DNA of 64,000 nt, taken from assembly GCA_037576195.1 (NCBI GenBank), contig CM075101.1, positions 27,466,001-27,530,000 on the forward strand, written 5' to 3'. Source of the DNA: Phytoseiulus persimilis. Lineage: Eukaryota; Arthropoda; Arachnida; Mesostigmata; Phytoseiidae. This document shows, piece by piece, positions 49,176-60,927 of the stretch. The notes beneath the pieces are model-generated. The model made no database searches and was not told the origin of the DNA. It saw only the letters and a list, made by a program, of their open reading frames with translations. A program made the translations under genes and the position numbers. Position 1 is the first letter of the stretch. The number at the start of each line of letters is the position of its first letter.

Positions 49176-49181
49176 TTTATT
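49176..49181 (-). terminator. Poly(A) signal of LAMTOR1
   Basis: TTTATT on plus equals AATAAA on minus, about 290 bp beyond the LAMTOR1 stop. Confidence 0.55.
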
Positions 49182-49472
49182 GGGGTTAGAATGTACAATA
49201 TACGATGTTGACTTGGCAAATGATATATCTCGCCCAACAAACTTTTATACACAGACTTCCGGCGGGAGAGCAATACTCGGGACGATCTGCGTAACAGAAC
49301 TCTCCCGCCTAAAATTGAGCCTGAAACATTTCTGAGAAGATGGGAGAGACGCGACACTCACGGGACCTCCTGCCCGTTAGGGTCGTCAAGCTCATATTGC
49401 AAGGTTCTCGCGTTGAAAAAGTGGCTCCGAACATCTCCAAGGGCCGGTCCACCCACACGGTGTCACCTGGCT

Positions 49473-50753
49473 CTAGAGCGAGCTCCCGAAATCCACAACC
49501 AGAGGTTCCGGGCAATCTATTTGAATGTCTCCCAATGCCTGGTTCAAGGACGTTGCTATATCTCCTATTTGGTGCAAATCTTTCTCGGACATCGCGGGCC
49601 AGTAGAGAACTTTGGATAGGTCCGAATCCTGGAGAACGAATCCTGTTAGCTCAGGGTGAAACATCCGGGATACGTACGTTGGAACATGCACAACCTCTGG
49701 CCCAGAATACCTGCAATACGCAAGGCCGGGCCTTCTTCTGATACGGTGTCCTCGACAGTAGTTGATCCACCTTATAGTGATACATTTTTGCACGCTCGCT
49801 TGTTTCGACGCTATCCATATAGTGGCCGAGGGTTCGGATATTTATGACGTGCCTGAGGAGTTGAAGTGACTTGAGAGTTTAGGGATAGATGGGAGAGGGT
49901 ATGATTTATGCAAAAATTCATGGCCAGAGACCAGAAGTTGCCACCCCAGGCCCGCGTCTGGAGCAGACTCTTCTGTCCACTTGTGATAGTTTAGTCGATG
50001 ACGCTGGATCGAGCATGAGTGAAGCCTTGCTGCTTAGCCTACTCACGCCATCGTATTCTGCAAGATCCTGTTGAGATGACTCTGATCCTCGTCCTCGACT
50101 TTGTTCGTAGATCCATAGCTTTCACTGGAAAGTGATAACACGGATTCAGCTCCTCCTTGAGATTGAGTTCCGACCGCAGCGATGTTCGCATCGAGCATTT
50201 TACTGACTTGTACGACTGCTGAATGGATACGGAAGACACTGGATTTGCGAGGAGTCCTCTGGTGTCTGCAGCTTCGCCCTGCAAAATCCCGGAGAAGCTC
50301 GTAAGTGGTCGTAATGAAATTAGAGCGGTTGGACAGCATTTCTACCTGTGGCCCCAGTCATATCTCATCATGAATCAGCGCAACACCGCTGATCAGATTG
50401 GTAAACTTCATGAGAGGACTCGTGAACTATGGAAAATTGTCAAGAGCTCAAGGGCTGTACGTCCGGGTGTAACCGCAAGCCTCCAGAGAACGAAGAACTG
50501 TTCCTGTTTGTGAATGACCAACCAAAGCTCGAGCGGTCAGACCAGAAAAGCAAAGAAAAACCTGTTCAGTGAAAATACAGATGAGCGACTTCCAGCAAGG
50601 CATCATGGGACTCTCAAACGCAACTAATGACTCCTATTTCGAATCCCGAATGATGGCTGATAATTACTCAGGCCCATAATCCTTAACAGATAGGAATCTG
50701 TCAATCTATCTCACCTGAGCGTTCTTGTCCTCGCCACAGCAACAGTTCCCCAT
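49473..50753 (-). CDS. LAMTOR1: LAMTOR1 / p18, Ragulator anchor subunit
   Basis: Lipid-anchored scaffold that holds the Ragulator-Rag complex on lysosomes for mTORC1 activation. Five exons on minus: 50753-50715, 50278-50208, 50124-50047, 49852-49711 and 49628-49473. They sum to 486 nt, 161 aa, the same length as human LAMTOR1. Exon 1 is MGNCCCGEDKNAQ: Gly2 for N-myristoylation and Cys4-6 for palmitoylation. Then come GEAADTRGLLANP (compare DREERKLLLDP), EDEDQSHLNRILQNTMAHVI (compare TDEQALLSSILAKTASNII) and HYMDSVETSERAKMYHYKV (compare EYMDRARQYSTRL). The C-terminal helix and strand, MSEKDLHQIGDIATSLNQAL...CPEPLVVDFG, match SDLQQVSRIAAYAYSAL...KEELVVQFG. No single exon is obvious alone. Frame closure of all five junctions, family length and order make the call firm. 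Confidence 0.93.
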
Positions 50754-51461
50754 CTTTTCGGGGGTGCTGAGATCGCTCAATCGAGCAGGCAAAGACCTGT
50801 TAGAAAATCCGGAAGATTGTCGATGTTCACTGTGATACTTCCCCTGCACGGACACTCTGCTCTCTAGCAGCTGGGAACGTAAACATCGGACCGCTAACGT
50901 CTGGGACCAGCATGATGCTCGCCGGATGTTAGCTGACGCTACGGTATCGTCACCGTGTTGCTTTTTCACTTCCACATTCGGGTGCGGCTCCCTGTGCCTG
51001 CATCGGAAGTTCCCTGTCCTCTCCTGAAGCATCTCCACTGGGTGCGTGCCCAGGATGCAGGGGCGCGAGCGAACCCTTTCGAAATTCACAATTTCAGTCA
51101 GTTCGGCCCGCTCAGTATTTAGCGTTTGGATAGGTGACCGAATCTCCAGCGTAGTCGCCGGAGAAAACACACGCGCGTGGTGCTGATATGCGGCAGATAT
51201 TACAAGTTGTTAGGACACCTCTCAGATCTCGTCTGATTCACAGCAGTGCCTGGTAAGGATAAGGACGTCAACCACTGTTGCGGAAAATTCCAGGTTCGAT
51301 AGCTTCGTCCCAAGTGATCGTGATACTCTGCCACACCATACAAATCGACGCCGCGCGGACCGTGGAACAGTTTTCGACCGACACTTCGACTCCGAAAAGT
51401 TGTTGGTTGGCGTCAAGTCTTCGCGGGAAAGACGTTCCGAAGATAGCGACACCGCTCCACC

Positions 51462-53991
51462 ATGTCTTCAGCAGCCTTTCACGTTGTAAAATTGACCAGA
51501 GTTCCTGGGCATCGCCTGCTATGGACTTTGGCCAGGCCAACGGCGCACCAAACACGGCCGAGTCCTGCGTGCATGCCCGCTTCTCTGCGTCCGACAGTCG
51601 CATCGAAAAAAGCCATCCTTCCAAGCTCGCTGTATCGAGCACTCAGTACTGTTGCGAAGGAGAGCGAAGAGTACCACAACATCATACAGAATTCGGAGAA
51701 GGCTTCGACGGACAGCGAAAAACATGACTTCCAAGCGGAAACTAGAATGTTACTGGACATCGTTGCGAAGAGTCTGTACTCGGACAAAGACATATTCGTG
51801 AGAGAGCTCATCTCTAACGCTTCGGATGCCTTAGAGAAATTCAGGTGAGAGAAAGTTTGATGTTCGAATAGTCGTGATGCCTGAGCGCGGAACAGAGGGG
51901 TGAACTGACTATGCCGGTCTCATGACATATTCTCACAGTCTGAGGAAGCAATGTGTCACTCGGTTCCCCAGGTACTTGAGGCTGACGGATTTGGCGGACA
52001 ACAGTGCGGCTCAGGAGGCACCCCTAGAAATTCACATTGCGACGGACAAACAGAATCGAACTTTCACCATTCAGGACACGGGTGAGTTCCTCGGGCAAAC
52101 CACTTCAATGGATGAAGAATGCAGCGGCGAACAGGGATATTCTCGAGACTCGAACGACGTTCTGACGAAATAAAGTTTTTCAGGGATTGGAATGACTCGC
52201 GACGAGATGATAAGCTGCCTCGGAACGATTGCTCGTTCTGGATCCAAAGAATTCCTGAAGGAAAACCTTGGAAAAGGGAACACCGACTCCATCATCGGAC
52301 AGTTCGGCGTGGGCTTCTACTCAGCCTTCATGGTAGCGGATAAAGTTGAAGTCTTCTCAAAGAGCCGCAAGAGCGACAAAGCCTACAAGTGGACCAGCGA
52401 TGGTGACGGCTCATATGAAATTACCGAGGCCGAGGGTGTGCAGGAGGGAACCAAGATCGTACTCCATCTGAAAGTCGACTCTCGTGAATTCTCTGACGAA
52501 GACAAAATTCGAGAGATCATTCGCAAGTTCAGCAACTTCGTCGGTAGCCCAATCTACTGCAACGGCAAGAAAGCGAACCAGCTACAAGCTATCTGGCTCA
52601 TGGACCCTAAGGAGGTTACCAAAGAGATGCATAACGAGTTCTACAGGTGAATATATATATTCTTCAAACTTTGAATGCAGCTAGCGGGGAAATCCCTCGT
52701 CGTCGCGTCATCGTCAACCATGCATCGTCTGAGAAATCATTCGCATTCCCTGCAGATTCACAACAGGAGCCTACGATAGCCCAAGGTTCACGCTCCACTT
52801 CAAAACCGATGTTCCCCTACAACTGAGCACGCTCTTGTACGTCCCCGAAAGTAAACCTGGGATGTTCGAAATGAGCCGTGACACTGAGAGCGGAGTGGCC
52901 CTGTATTCAAGGTCAGTGAATCACCATGGAAAGTCGTTAGGAGCCGATCGAGCGCTCTGTGAAACCATCGTTCGGTTGCATTGCGAGGCTAAAATTATTT
53001 TCCGAACGCCCACAGGAAAGTGCTCATCAAACAGAAAGCCGAAATCCTCCCGAAATGGCTGCGCTTCGTGAAAGGCTGTGTTGACTCCGAAGACATACCT
53101 CTCAATTTGTCGCGCGAACTTCTCCAGGATTCCGCCTTGATTCGGAAGATCAGAAGTCTGATAACTTCGAAACTAGTTCGACTCCTTCAGGAAAGCATGA
53201 AGAAAGACGCTGCATCCTATGAAGAATTCTACACCAACTACAACGTGTTCCTGAAGGAAGGAATTCTCGCCTCAAACGAACAATCAGAGAAAGAGGACAT
53301 CGCGAAGCTGCTGCAATTCGAGAGTTCGACCCTCGAACCTGGCCAGAAAACCTCGATCACTGATTACCTCGGGCGGATGAAAGAAGGACAGAAAGACGTT
53401 TATTACTTGGCAGCACCGAGCAGACAGCTCGCGGAGAACTCACCATACTTTGAGGGTGTCAAAAAGAAAGATGTCGAAGTACTCTTCTGCTATCAGCCTT
53501 ACGACGAACTAGTGCTCGTGCAATTGCGTAACTTCAAGAGCAAAGCTGTGATCTCAGTCGAAAAAGAAATGCGACGTGATGCAGAGACGGAGCCGGTCGC
53601 GACAGAGTCCATGAAGCAACTGTCGGAGTGGCTGAAGTCCACCCTCCAGCCTCGGGTGCACAAAGTCAAAATCACAGGAAGGCTCAGCGAACATCCCTGT
53701 CTGATCTCTGTGGAAGAAATGGCTGCGGCGAGACATTTCGTGAAGACATCCCTGTCTCAATTCAGTGAGGACGACCGTTATAAGCTCCTCGAACCCACGT
53801 TGGAACTGAATCCTACCCACAGCATCATCATGAAGCTCACAGCACTCAAAGACTCGAATCCGCAACTGGCCAAGAAGCTCGCGGAACAGCTGTTCTATAA
53901 CGCCATGGTGTCAGCGGGTCTCGTCGACGATCCGAGGACGGTTACAGCTGGCCTGAATAGTCTTTTGAATGAATTGTTGGAAAAACATTGA
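51462..53991 (+). CDS. TRAP1: TRAP1, mitochondrial Hsp90 chaperone
   Basis: Mitochondrial-matrix ATP-dependent chaperone. Five exons: 51462-51844, 51972-52081, 52184-52646, 52756-52911 and 53016-53991; 2088 nt, 695 aa (human 704). The basic N-terminus, rich in Arg/Ser and lacking acidic residues, is a mitochondrial presequence (about residues 1-60). The GHKL ATP site is complete: [14 protein letters not shown], then [11 protein letters not shown] joined across an intron, SGSKEF and [15 protein letters not shown]. The middle domain has [20 protein letters not shown] with the catalytic Arg, and the C-terminal dimerisation part ends in LNELLEKH. As expected for TRAP1 there is no charged linker and no MEEVD. 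All introns are 102-127 bp. LAMTOR1 lies divergently about 700 bp upstream. Confidence 0.98.
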
Positions 53992-54022
53992 TTACGAAGA
54001 AGCCGCCTCATTGAAGAGAGCT

Positions 54023-57000
54023 ATGTATTCGAAACTCCGAAGTTGGCTCCCGGAAATTGTAAATTCCACGAGCAAAGTAGCATGGGAACTTCCTTTAGCC
54101 CAGACTTTTTTGTCTTGTTTCATACCTAGGGCGATTCCACAATTTGGTAGTATTCTGCAGTTGTATGTAAGAATCGTTGAACAATCGAGCGAGCGATATA
54201 GCTATGTGAACAGACCAACGTCGAGGAACAAGCTAGGAATAAATGATGCTTTCCAACTCCACTGATATTCGCGTTTTGATTCTAGGCGGCTAAAACATGA
54301 CAGTGACGCAAAGAGCAGCAATCCAGCACTCGAGAAATCCTACGAGGTAACTCTCCCTTTCATTTACCAATCGAGATCGAAGCGAGCACATGTCACATAA
54401 TCAGGAACCAAAAAATCATATCGCGCGTGCTTCAAGCTTGCCGAGGGCAGTCAGAATATGACGAGAAAAACCGGTCTGGGTTGCACAACCAGAAGCGTTT
54501 GTGCACTGATATACATCTTCTCCGTTTAGGTTGACATGTTCGAGTACCCTCGAGAACTCGTTCGCAATTTCGGTATCATTGCGCACGTAGATCATGGCAA
54601 AAGTACGCTGTCCGACAGGCTGTTGGAGTACACAGGGACCATCAAGAGGAGTGCTGATAATAAGCAGGTTCTGTATCAAGTGGGAGTTTTCCGGTTCTTG
54701 AGCAGCATATCGTGATTTGCGGAAGTAATCAACTCTTGATACTGTTCAAGGTATTGGACAGGCTTCAAGTCGAACGGGAACGCGGCATAACGGTGAAAGC
54801 TCAGAGTGCTTCGATGATTCACGAGAAAGATGGGGAACGCTACCTATTGAACCTGATCGATACACCGGTACAGTATGCGAAAAACAAGGATTGCGGTCGC
54901 ATCCGATACCCAAATGTCATACGTCGTTGAAGAGTCTGTTCCGGAATTTCTGCCTTCTCCAGGGCCATGTCGACTTCAGCTACGAAGTCCAGCGATCTCT
55001 GGCCGCGTGTCAGGGTGCGATTTTGCTTGTGGATGCGAATCAGGGCGTACAGGTCAGTGATTGCTCCGATCGAAGAGCCTCGTCTGCATACATTCTTGGA
55101 GTTTCTACGCTCCCAGATGAGTTTTTTCTTTCCTTTTTGCAGGCCCAAACTGTTGCGAATTTCAACCTTGCGTTCTGCTCGGAGTTGTACATTATGCCTG
55201 TGCTGAACAAGATAGACCTCAAGAATGCTAAAATTGAAGAATCATGTTGTCAAATAGAGAATCTGTTCGGCTACACTCCGGACGAAGTGTTGAAAGTTTC
55301 AGCGAAGGTCGGCACCGGGATACCTCAGCTGGTCGACGCGCTCATAGAGAGGATACCCCCGTCAGTTTCCTGGATACGTCAGAATCCGAGCGATGATAAC
55401 TTTTCGGAGGGAGGAGCCTTTCGGCTCTTCCCATCTACCTCGAGCTATCGATATCTATCAAGCCGTTCAATGTTGATACGATAATATTCCAGGCCAAAGG
55501 GAGATGCCGAGGCTCCTTTCCGAGCTCTTCTTATTGATTCCTGGTTTGACAAATACAGAGGTGTTATCGTGCTCATTGTTGTCAAAGATGGAAGCCTAAA
55601 AGTTGGAGATCAGTTCATGAGCCACAAAACCAAACAATCTTACACAGTCAGGGAAATCGGTATCATGTATCCTGGAGAAACTCCAGTGAAAGAGCTGTGA
55701 GTCTTCGCAGAATTAGCCCCGGGACCTGCATAATTTTGAGCCTACATCCGATCCCAGTTTCAACCGAGCCCGTTAACCTATTCTTCCGATTCCAGATTCA
55801 CGGGCCAGAGCGGCTACCTAATAGCCAATTTGAAAACATCCTCGGAAGCTCACATAGGGGATACCTTACATTCCAAGGCTATTAGTCCGGAGAGTGTGCT
55901 GACGTTACCAACAGTGCAGCGGTCGAATCCTATGGTTTTCGCGGGTAAAATGAGTCCTGGAGTAACACAGATGCATAAACCGCTTGACTTCGAACCACAG
56001 GCAGCGAATTTTGCCTGAACGGCTCTAAAGTGCTCCACAAATGTGGCATCAGTGGATTGTCGATCTATTTCGTTTATTTTGATATTTGGAGCTCCGACGA
56101 TATCGTTCCAGGCGTTTATCCTGAAGACCAGAGTAAAAACGCCGAACTGAGAAACGCTATCGAGCGCTTAGTCCTCAATGATAATTCAGTTCGAGTCAGC
56201 AAAGAATCTAGCCCCGCCCTCGGTCAAGGTTGGAGACTTGGGTTCCTGGGTGCGTTCGCCTCCTGATAATGTGTTCATTATCACAGCAGTATGGGAAGAG
56301 CACGCGAGTCGTGGATGCAGGATGTGGTTCGTTAAGCCTTGGGGAACTGTTACAGGTTTGTTGCACATGGATGTCTTCTGTCAGCGACTTGACCAGGAGT
56401 TCGACGCTCAAGTTGTAGTCACTTCTCCCAGCGTCACTTACAAGGTGAGCTTAGATTGTATCCCTGTTTCTACTGTGATTCATTTTGTTCTGCTTCCGGT
56501 TGCGGATGGTTGGGTTACCAATCGGATGAGCATCCGGATATTCCTTGGCGGCAATTCCGCAGGCGTGTCTGAAACCCGTTCTGATTTCATCAACCTTCCT
56601 CGCTACAGATCAAGGTCAAAGGCGCTAAAAATATAAAAATGTACGGCTCAGACACGATATCGGTCAATAACCCGCTACTGCTGCCCGATGTCTCGATTGT
56701 TGAAGAGTACTATGAACCGATGGCTGTTGGCACAGTTATCACACCGGCAGAATATCTGAATGCAGTCATTGGCCTTTGCGTGGTAAGTAATATCAAATCA
56801 GGCGGATCGGTTTACCTTAATTGAAGACTTGATACCTGTTTTCCCGACTAGAATCGGACGATGTATGGGGCCATCGATGGTGTCCGAGTTTCTCCAACCA
56901 CGTGCACAGAGTCCTCTCACAAACGATCTCCTTTCGATCATGTGATGAGAATAATGCCGATTCGTTTTCCAGTCGCGTCGCGGGGTGCAGAAGAGAGTGC

Positions 57001-57823
57001 AAAACATCGACCAAAACACAGCCCTCGTTCAATTCAAATTTCCCTTGAATGAGATCATAGTGAATTTCTTCGACGAATTGAAATCCATCAGTTCGGGCTA
57101 CGCGAGCTTCGACTATGAGGAAACTGGTTATGAACTCTCATCTCTGTGCAAAGTAGGTTCCAAGTATAGCGCTCAAAAATGGCCAACGATGCCCCTATTT
57201 ATCGTTCGCTCATTCAGTCGGAATAATCCTTCCCGTTTGCAGCTGCAAATCGTCATCAACGACAAAATCTGTGATGAACTCACACAAATTGTGCATTCAT
57301 CTCGAGCTCAAGCGTTGGGACGTTCTATTCTCCTCAAACTGAAAGAAAACATACCTCAGCAGATATATGCTGTGGCTTTGCAGGCCAAAGTCGGTAGTAA
57401 GGTTCTGGCTCGCGAGGACCTCAAAGCGTTATCTAAGAATGTAACTCAGAAAATAGTGAGTACTATGTTTTGGGTCGGATATAGACATCATTTTCCGTAG
57501 TACGGAGTACGGCAATTCAATTTCCGTAGCGGTAACGGAATATGATGTCTATTCGGATATGTATGAGGATGCCAAATGACGAGGGAAATGCTCGACGAAT
57601 ATGGCTTTATGCTCGATCGAAAATATTATCGATTGGCTCGAGATGCTTCCTGGACTTGCTGATTCTTATCAGACGCTTGCACTTGCAGAAATCCGGGAGC
57701 GACCAGACGAGGAAACAGAAATTGATCAAAGCCTACCGGGAGAAGCAGAAGAACTCTCGAATGATTGGCAACATTCAAATACCGAAAGAGGCTTTCATGA
57801 AAGTCCTAGGAGCTAGCAAATGA
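54023..57823 (+). CDS. GUF1: GUF1, mitochondrial EF4/LepA-type translation GTPase
   Basis: Ribosome-associated GTPase thought to promote mitochondrial translation under stress. Thirteen exons: 54023-54166, 54530-54667, 54751-54867, 54963-55052, 55143-55360, 55493-55696, 55796-55944, 56112-56249, 56356-56444, 56609-56782, 56973-57152, 57243-57455 and 57689-57823. Sum 1989 nt, 662 aa (human 669). Exon 1 ([20 protein letters not shown]...) is proposed as the presequence and joins in phase 0 to [21 protein letters not shown]1 [10 protein letters not shown]2 [11 protein letters not shown]3 DTPGHVDF and G4 NKIDLKNA are intact. LepA-specific parts follow ([62 protein letters not shown]). The C-terminal CYGGD motif of the family reads KSGSD here. 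The exon 1 start is the weakest point; otherwise the start would be ATG 54536. Confidence 0.96.
54238..54243 (+). terminator. Poly(A) signal of TRAP1, inside the first intron of GUF1
   Basis: AATAAA, 246 bp after the TRAP1 stop. In the proposed model it lies in the GUF1 first intron, so the same stretch is TRAP1 3'UTR and GUF1 first exon plus intron. Confidence 0.65.
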
Positions 57824-57969
57824 AAAGTAATCAGACAGTGATTCTGAATATATTTACATTTTCTGAACTTCTATGTCTCAATTTTGGTGTGTTGGGTCTT
57901 CATCAAAACTCCAGCGATCACAATCATGTCATCCGAGCTCCTGGGTCTTATGAACCTCTTGAGAACGAC

Positions 57970-58503
57970 CTATAGCTCGATTTTCGGCGTGAAGGATGCC
58001 CCGCAGCTGCACTTCTTGTCTGCCTTAGGATTATCCAAGATCCGGAACCCCGACCGGATGAGTTCCTCTTCGTAGTCGATCATCGACCCTGAATAGAACA
58101 AATCATGTACGATCCGATCTCCCTTGGAATGCAGAAGGCGCATGGGAAGACGCTACAGGAATGTGGCTTGCGTTAACGCACCTTCGATGAATCCGAGGGA
58201 CATTCTATCACAAACAACTTTGGCGCCGTTCCTTTCGAAAACGACATCGTCGGACTGGACTTGTTTATCAAAGCTTAGCTTGTACTGGAATCCGCTACAT
58301 CCACCGCCTTCCACTGTAACTCGCAGCATTTCTCCAGGCTCTGCTGTTCTCTTCAGTTTGGTAATGCATGAGTCGCTCAACTGGAGACCCGTCGAGCCTT
58401 GAGCCTGCAATGTGACGAGAGGTGAGCTCGAAAGGAATCAGTGTCGAAGGAGATGGTCGAAGGGCGCCCTATAAGCTGCTAGAGGTGCTTTTCGCTTGAG
58501 CAT
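57970..58503 (-). CDS. ISCA2: ISCA2, mitochondrial Fe-S cluster assembly protein (with in-frame TGA in the presequence)
   Basis: A-type carrier that works with ISCA1 and IBA57 in maturation of mitochondrial 4Fe-4S proteins. Two exons, 58503-58182 and 58088-57970, join in phase 1. The conserved domain is complete: LQLSDSCITKLKRTAEPGEM, LRVTVEGGGCSGFQYKLSFD with the first ligand Cys, VVCDRMSLGFIEGS, and DYEEELIRSGF...KKCSCGASF with the CxC ligand pair. The only candidate start, ATG 58503, gives a basic presequence (MLKRKAPLAAYRAPFDHLLR) of the right length, but a TGA (58440-58438) interrupts the frame before the domain. No GT donor exists between the ATG and this TGA. The overall length of 146 codons fits the family. 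It is convergent with GUF1, 146 bp apart. Confidence 0.93.
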
Positions 58504-58588
58504 CACCTCCTTTTGTTCCGCACATAGGACCGGAGGCCAACCCGATTATAAGAGAAGAAAGGAGTTCGTTCAAGATGGAAGGATAACT

Positions 58589-58594
58589 TTTATT
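58589..58594 (-). terminator. Poly(A) signal of NAA30
   Basis: TTTATT on plus equals AATAAA on minus, about 40 bp beyond the NAA30 stop. It leaves fewer than 90 bp for the ISCA2 promoter. Confidence 0.65.
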
Positions 58595-58634
58595 TACATC
58601 ACCACAGTTTCGCGATTCGAATTACTACCGTCAG

Positions 58635-59276
58635 TCAGCGGAGCCATAACTTGAGTCTGAACGCGTCTACTCCATTCAAATAGTAACGGAATAAACGCTT
58701 GTCGCGGACGAATCCAAGATTCTCGTACAATTTGAGCGCAGGTCTGTTGGTGATTTCAGTTTCCAAGACGATCTCATCGGCTTTATTGGCCACCATGGCT
58801 CGTATAGCGGTGAGCACTAGAGTCGAAGCGATTTTCCGCTTGCGGTAATCAGCTTCAACCGCCAACATAGCAATATAGCCCCGCATCTGAGGTATTTCGC
58901 AGAGAGCATCGCGCTTCTTATGAGTGTCCAATTTGCAAACGATGGCTCCCACGCAGTCATCAGCATCCATCGCGAGGAAGCAAAGCTTTGGCCAGTTGTG
59001 TATGAAGTATCGATAGGTGTAAATAGAATAAGGTTCAGAGAGGTCTTTCTGGAAGAGTTCCATCATGGCCGGCATCTGCAGTTCCGACTCGTACTGTATG
59101 TACTTGATGCCGTTGAGCTCGAATGGCATGTCTGGATACGCGCAAGAAAACTGCTTGGGTCTCTCATAGTCATCGATACTCTGGTTGTCCTCGAAAGTGG
59201 CAGCTTGAAGTTTCTCCAGGAGGATCGGGAGGCACTCAGCCCCAGTAGATGCGGTTTGCTCGTCTGAAGTGGCCAT
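58635..59276 (-). CDS. NAA30: NAA30, catalytic subunit of the NatC N-terminal acetyltransferase
   Basis: Acetylates protein N-termini beginning Met-Leu, Met-Ile, Met-Phe and similar on nascent chains at the ribosome. Single exon of 213 aa, starting at MATSDEQ (59276); the frame extends upstream without an ATG. The first ~60 residues are variable. The GNAT domain is very well conserved: [110 protein letters not shown], ending KLWLR. The acetyl-CoA pyrophosphate loop usually reads RRNGIG (R-x-x-G-x-G/A); here it is RKRKIA, so the first glycine is a lysine. An insertion ([12 protein letters not shown]) precedes RGYIAML. Confidence 0.97.
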   Translation of the reverse strand: MATSDEQTASTGAECLPILLEKLQAATFEDNQSIDDYERPKQFSCAYPDMPFELNGIKYIQYESELQMPAMMELFQKDLSEPYSIYTYRYFIHNWPKLCFLAMDADDCVGAIVCKLDTHKKRDALCEIPQMRGYIAMLAVEADYRKRKIASTLVLTAIRAMVANKADEIVLETEITNRPALKLYENLGFVRDKRLFRYYLNGVDAFRLKLWLR

Positions 59277-59299
59277 GTCTACAAGCTCTGCAACGATCA

Positions 59300-60900
59300 A
59301 TGGAGATTCACTTTTCAGTGTCCGGTGATGGTCGGACCAAGATTCGAGAACCGTCAGAGTTTAGTAAGAAGATGGGGTTTCGGAAACATATAAGCTAAGA
59401 ATCTGCGGGATAGAACAAGCCCAGGCGGCAGAACAGGCATGAACTCAGTTTGAATCGCGACTCGCGTCGAATTCGCAGAGGCGGGCCAATTCATTCGGTC
59501 GCAGGTGCTCGACATGTGATGAGAAAGGTCGCGTTCACGAATCCCGAAGAAAGACTCGCTCGACGAATTTGCGGAACAAATGGAGATCATACTCAAACTG
59601 ATGCAAACGGGTCAACATGTGAGACCATCGTCGCCTCCAATATCGCGACAGCGGGGCAGGCAAAGGTAAATTTTCAAGTCCAGACCGGAGTATGGCAGAT
59701 CGAGAATATCAGAATTTTCCTTCGGCTTGGAACTTTCTGGGCTCGAAGACGATAGTCATCGGCAGTGCTTACCGCGGAGTAGTTTCGCAAATGGTTCCGA
59801 ATAATTGTCGAAGCTGCAAAGTTTCGTAACATCGCGACGATACAAAACCAATCTCCGATCAGACACACTATTGACGATAAGTTCCCAGTGACGATGTAAA
59901 TACCAAGAACGAGAGAACCAAACGGAGCGAGTTCCTTTGGGACGTAAGACCCTGTGCTGCGCGATGGCTCAAGCCTTTTCCGAGAAACGGGAGTAGAGGA
60001 GTTGTCGGAACGGCGGCGAACGAAGAATCAGCAACAGCGGTGATGATGGTGATCACTGCTGCTGAGCGCGCCAGCCCTGAGGCGGCTATTCGAAAGTTAT
60101 TCTCAATTTCGCGACCCAGAATAGTGTCTCGTCAGCATCCGCATCCCTATCGCTCATCACAGCCCTGCCCAGCTGGATCGGGAATTTTTTTTTCCATGGA
60201 AATCCGGACCATATGTATGCTTAACCCGGGTCGGCTGGTAATCAGCGTTCTTCGTCTCGCAAATGTTCACGTATATTTCTCACTCTGCCTAGCTCGCGAG
60301 CGCAACGGTGTAGGTTTGACTCTCACAGGGTTGCGCTGATTGGGGATCTAGGGGACGCAAGCCGGGAATCCTTGAGCAAGGTACCACTACCAATTCTCGA
60401 GGGGGATGAGACTAGAAGCGGCGGACCAAGCATTACTAGAACCACCAACTGAGTCCGGAAATGGATCAGGTCTCAGGTCGGGTCAGATGATCCATCCGTG
60501 CTTGACGCGGATGATCCGCGCTGCTCCTGGTCGGTCTCACTTCTATCTCTCTCTACCTCCCCGATCCCGATGTACTGAACTCGCAGACGCTATATGCGAG
60601 GACACTCGACGGGCCAGGAAGTCGGTGAGCGCGGTATGGGGAAGTGGTCAAACAATCACGTCAGAGTGTCCCGAGCTCAGAGCACGGCTCAAGGGTGTCG
60701 GAGCTAAGTGTAAATACAGTGATAAAGGAGTCGAAACTCCACGGGTGAAACTGGAAATTCTGATCGTCGTTCGAGTGGCGCCAAATTCAAGTTTGTTGTG
60801 ATCAGGGCCGCGTGAATCAGCTGTTGGAGAATGTTGCACCACAGGAGGGTTGCTGAAATTGAGCGACATTTGACTTGAGCCAAGCCTCTGTTTGTGTGAT
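59300..60900. other. Spacer between NAA30 and GFM2
   Basis: One plus-strand frame around 59529-59666 reads KKDSLDEFAEQMEIILKLMQ and ends at a GTAAAT donor. It looks protein-like, but I found no start or partner exon. The rest shows no recognised gene. The 3' part must contain the GFM2 promoter. Confidence 0.4.
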
Positions 60901-60927
60901 TTTGTGGTTAAATGCAGACAGTTCGGA

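Noticed and set aside
54286-54346. Alternative GUF1 first exon (open between TTCTAG and GTAACT, phase compatible with 54530)
   Set aside because: It has no ATG and needs a further phase-2 exon that I could not find, while the exon at 54023-54166 closes the frame and gives the expected protein length.
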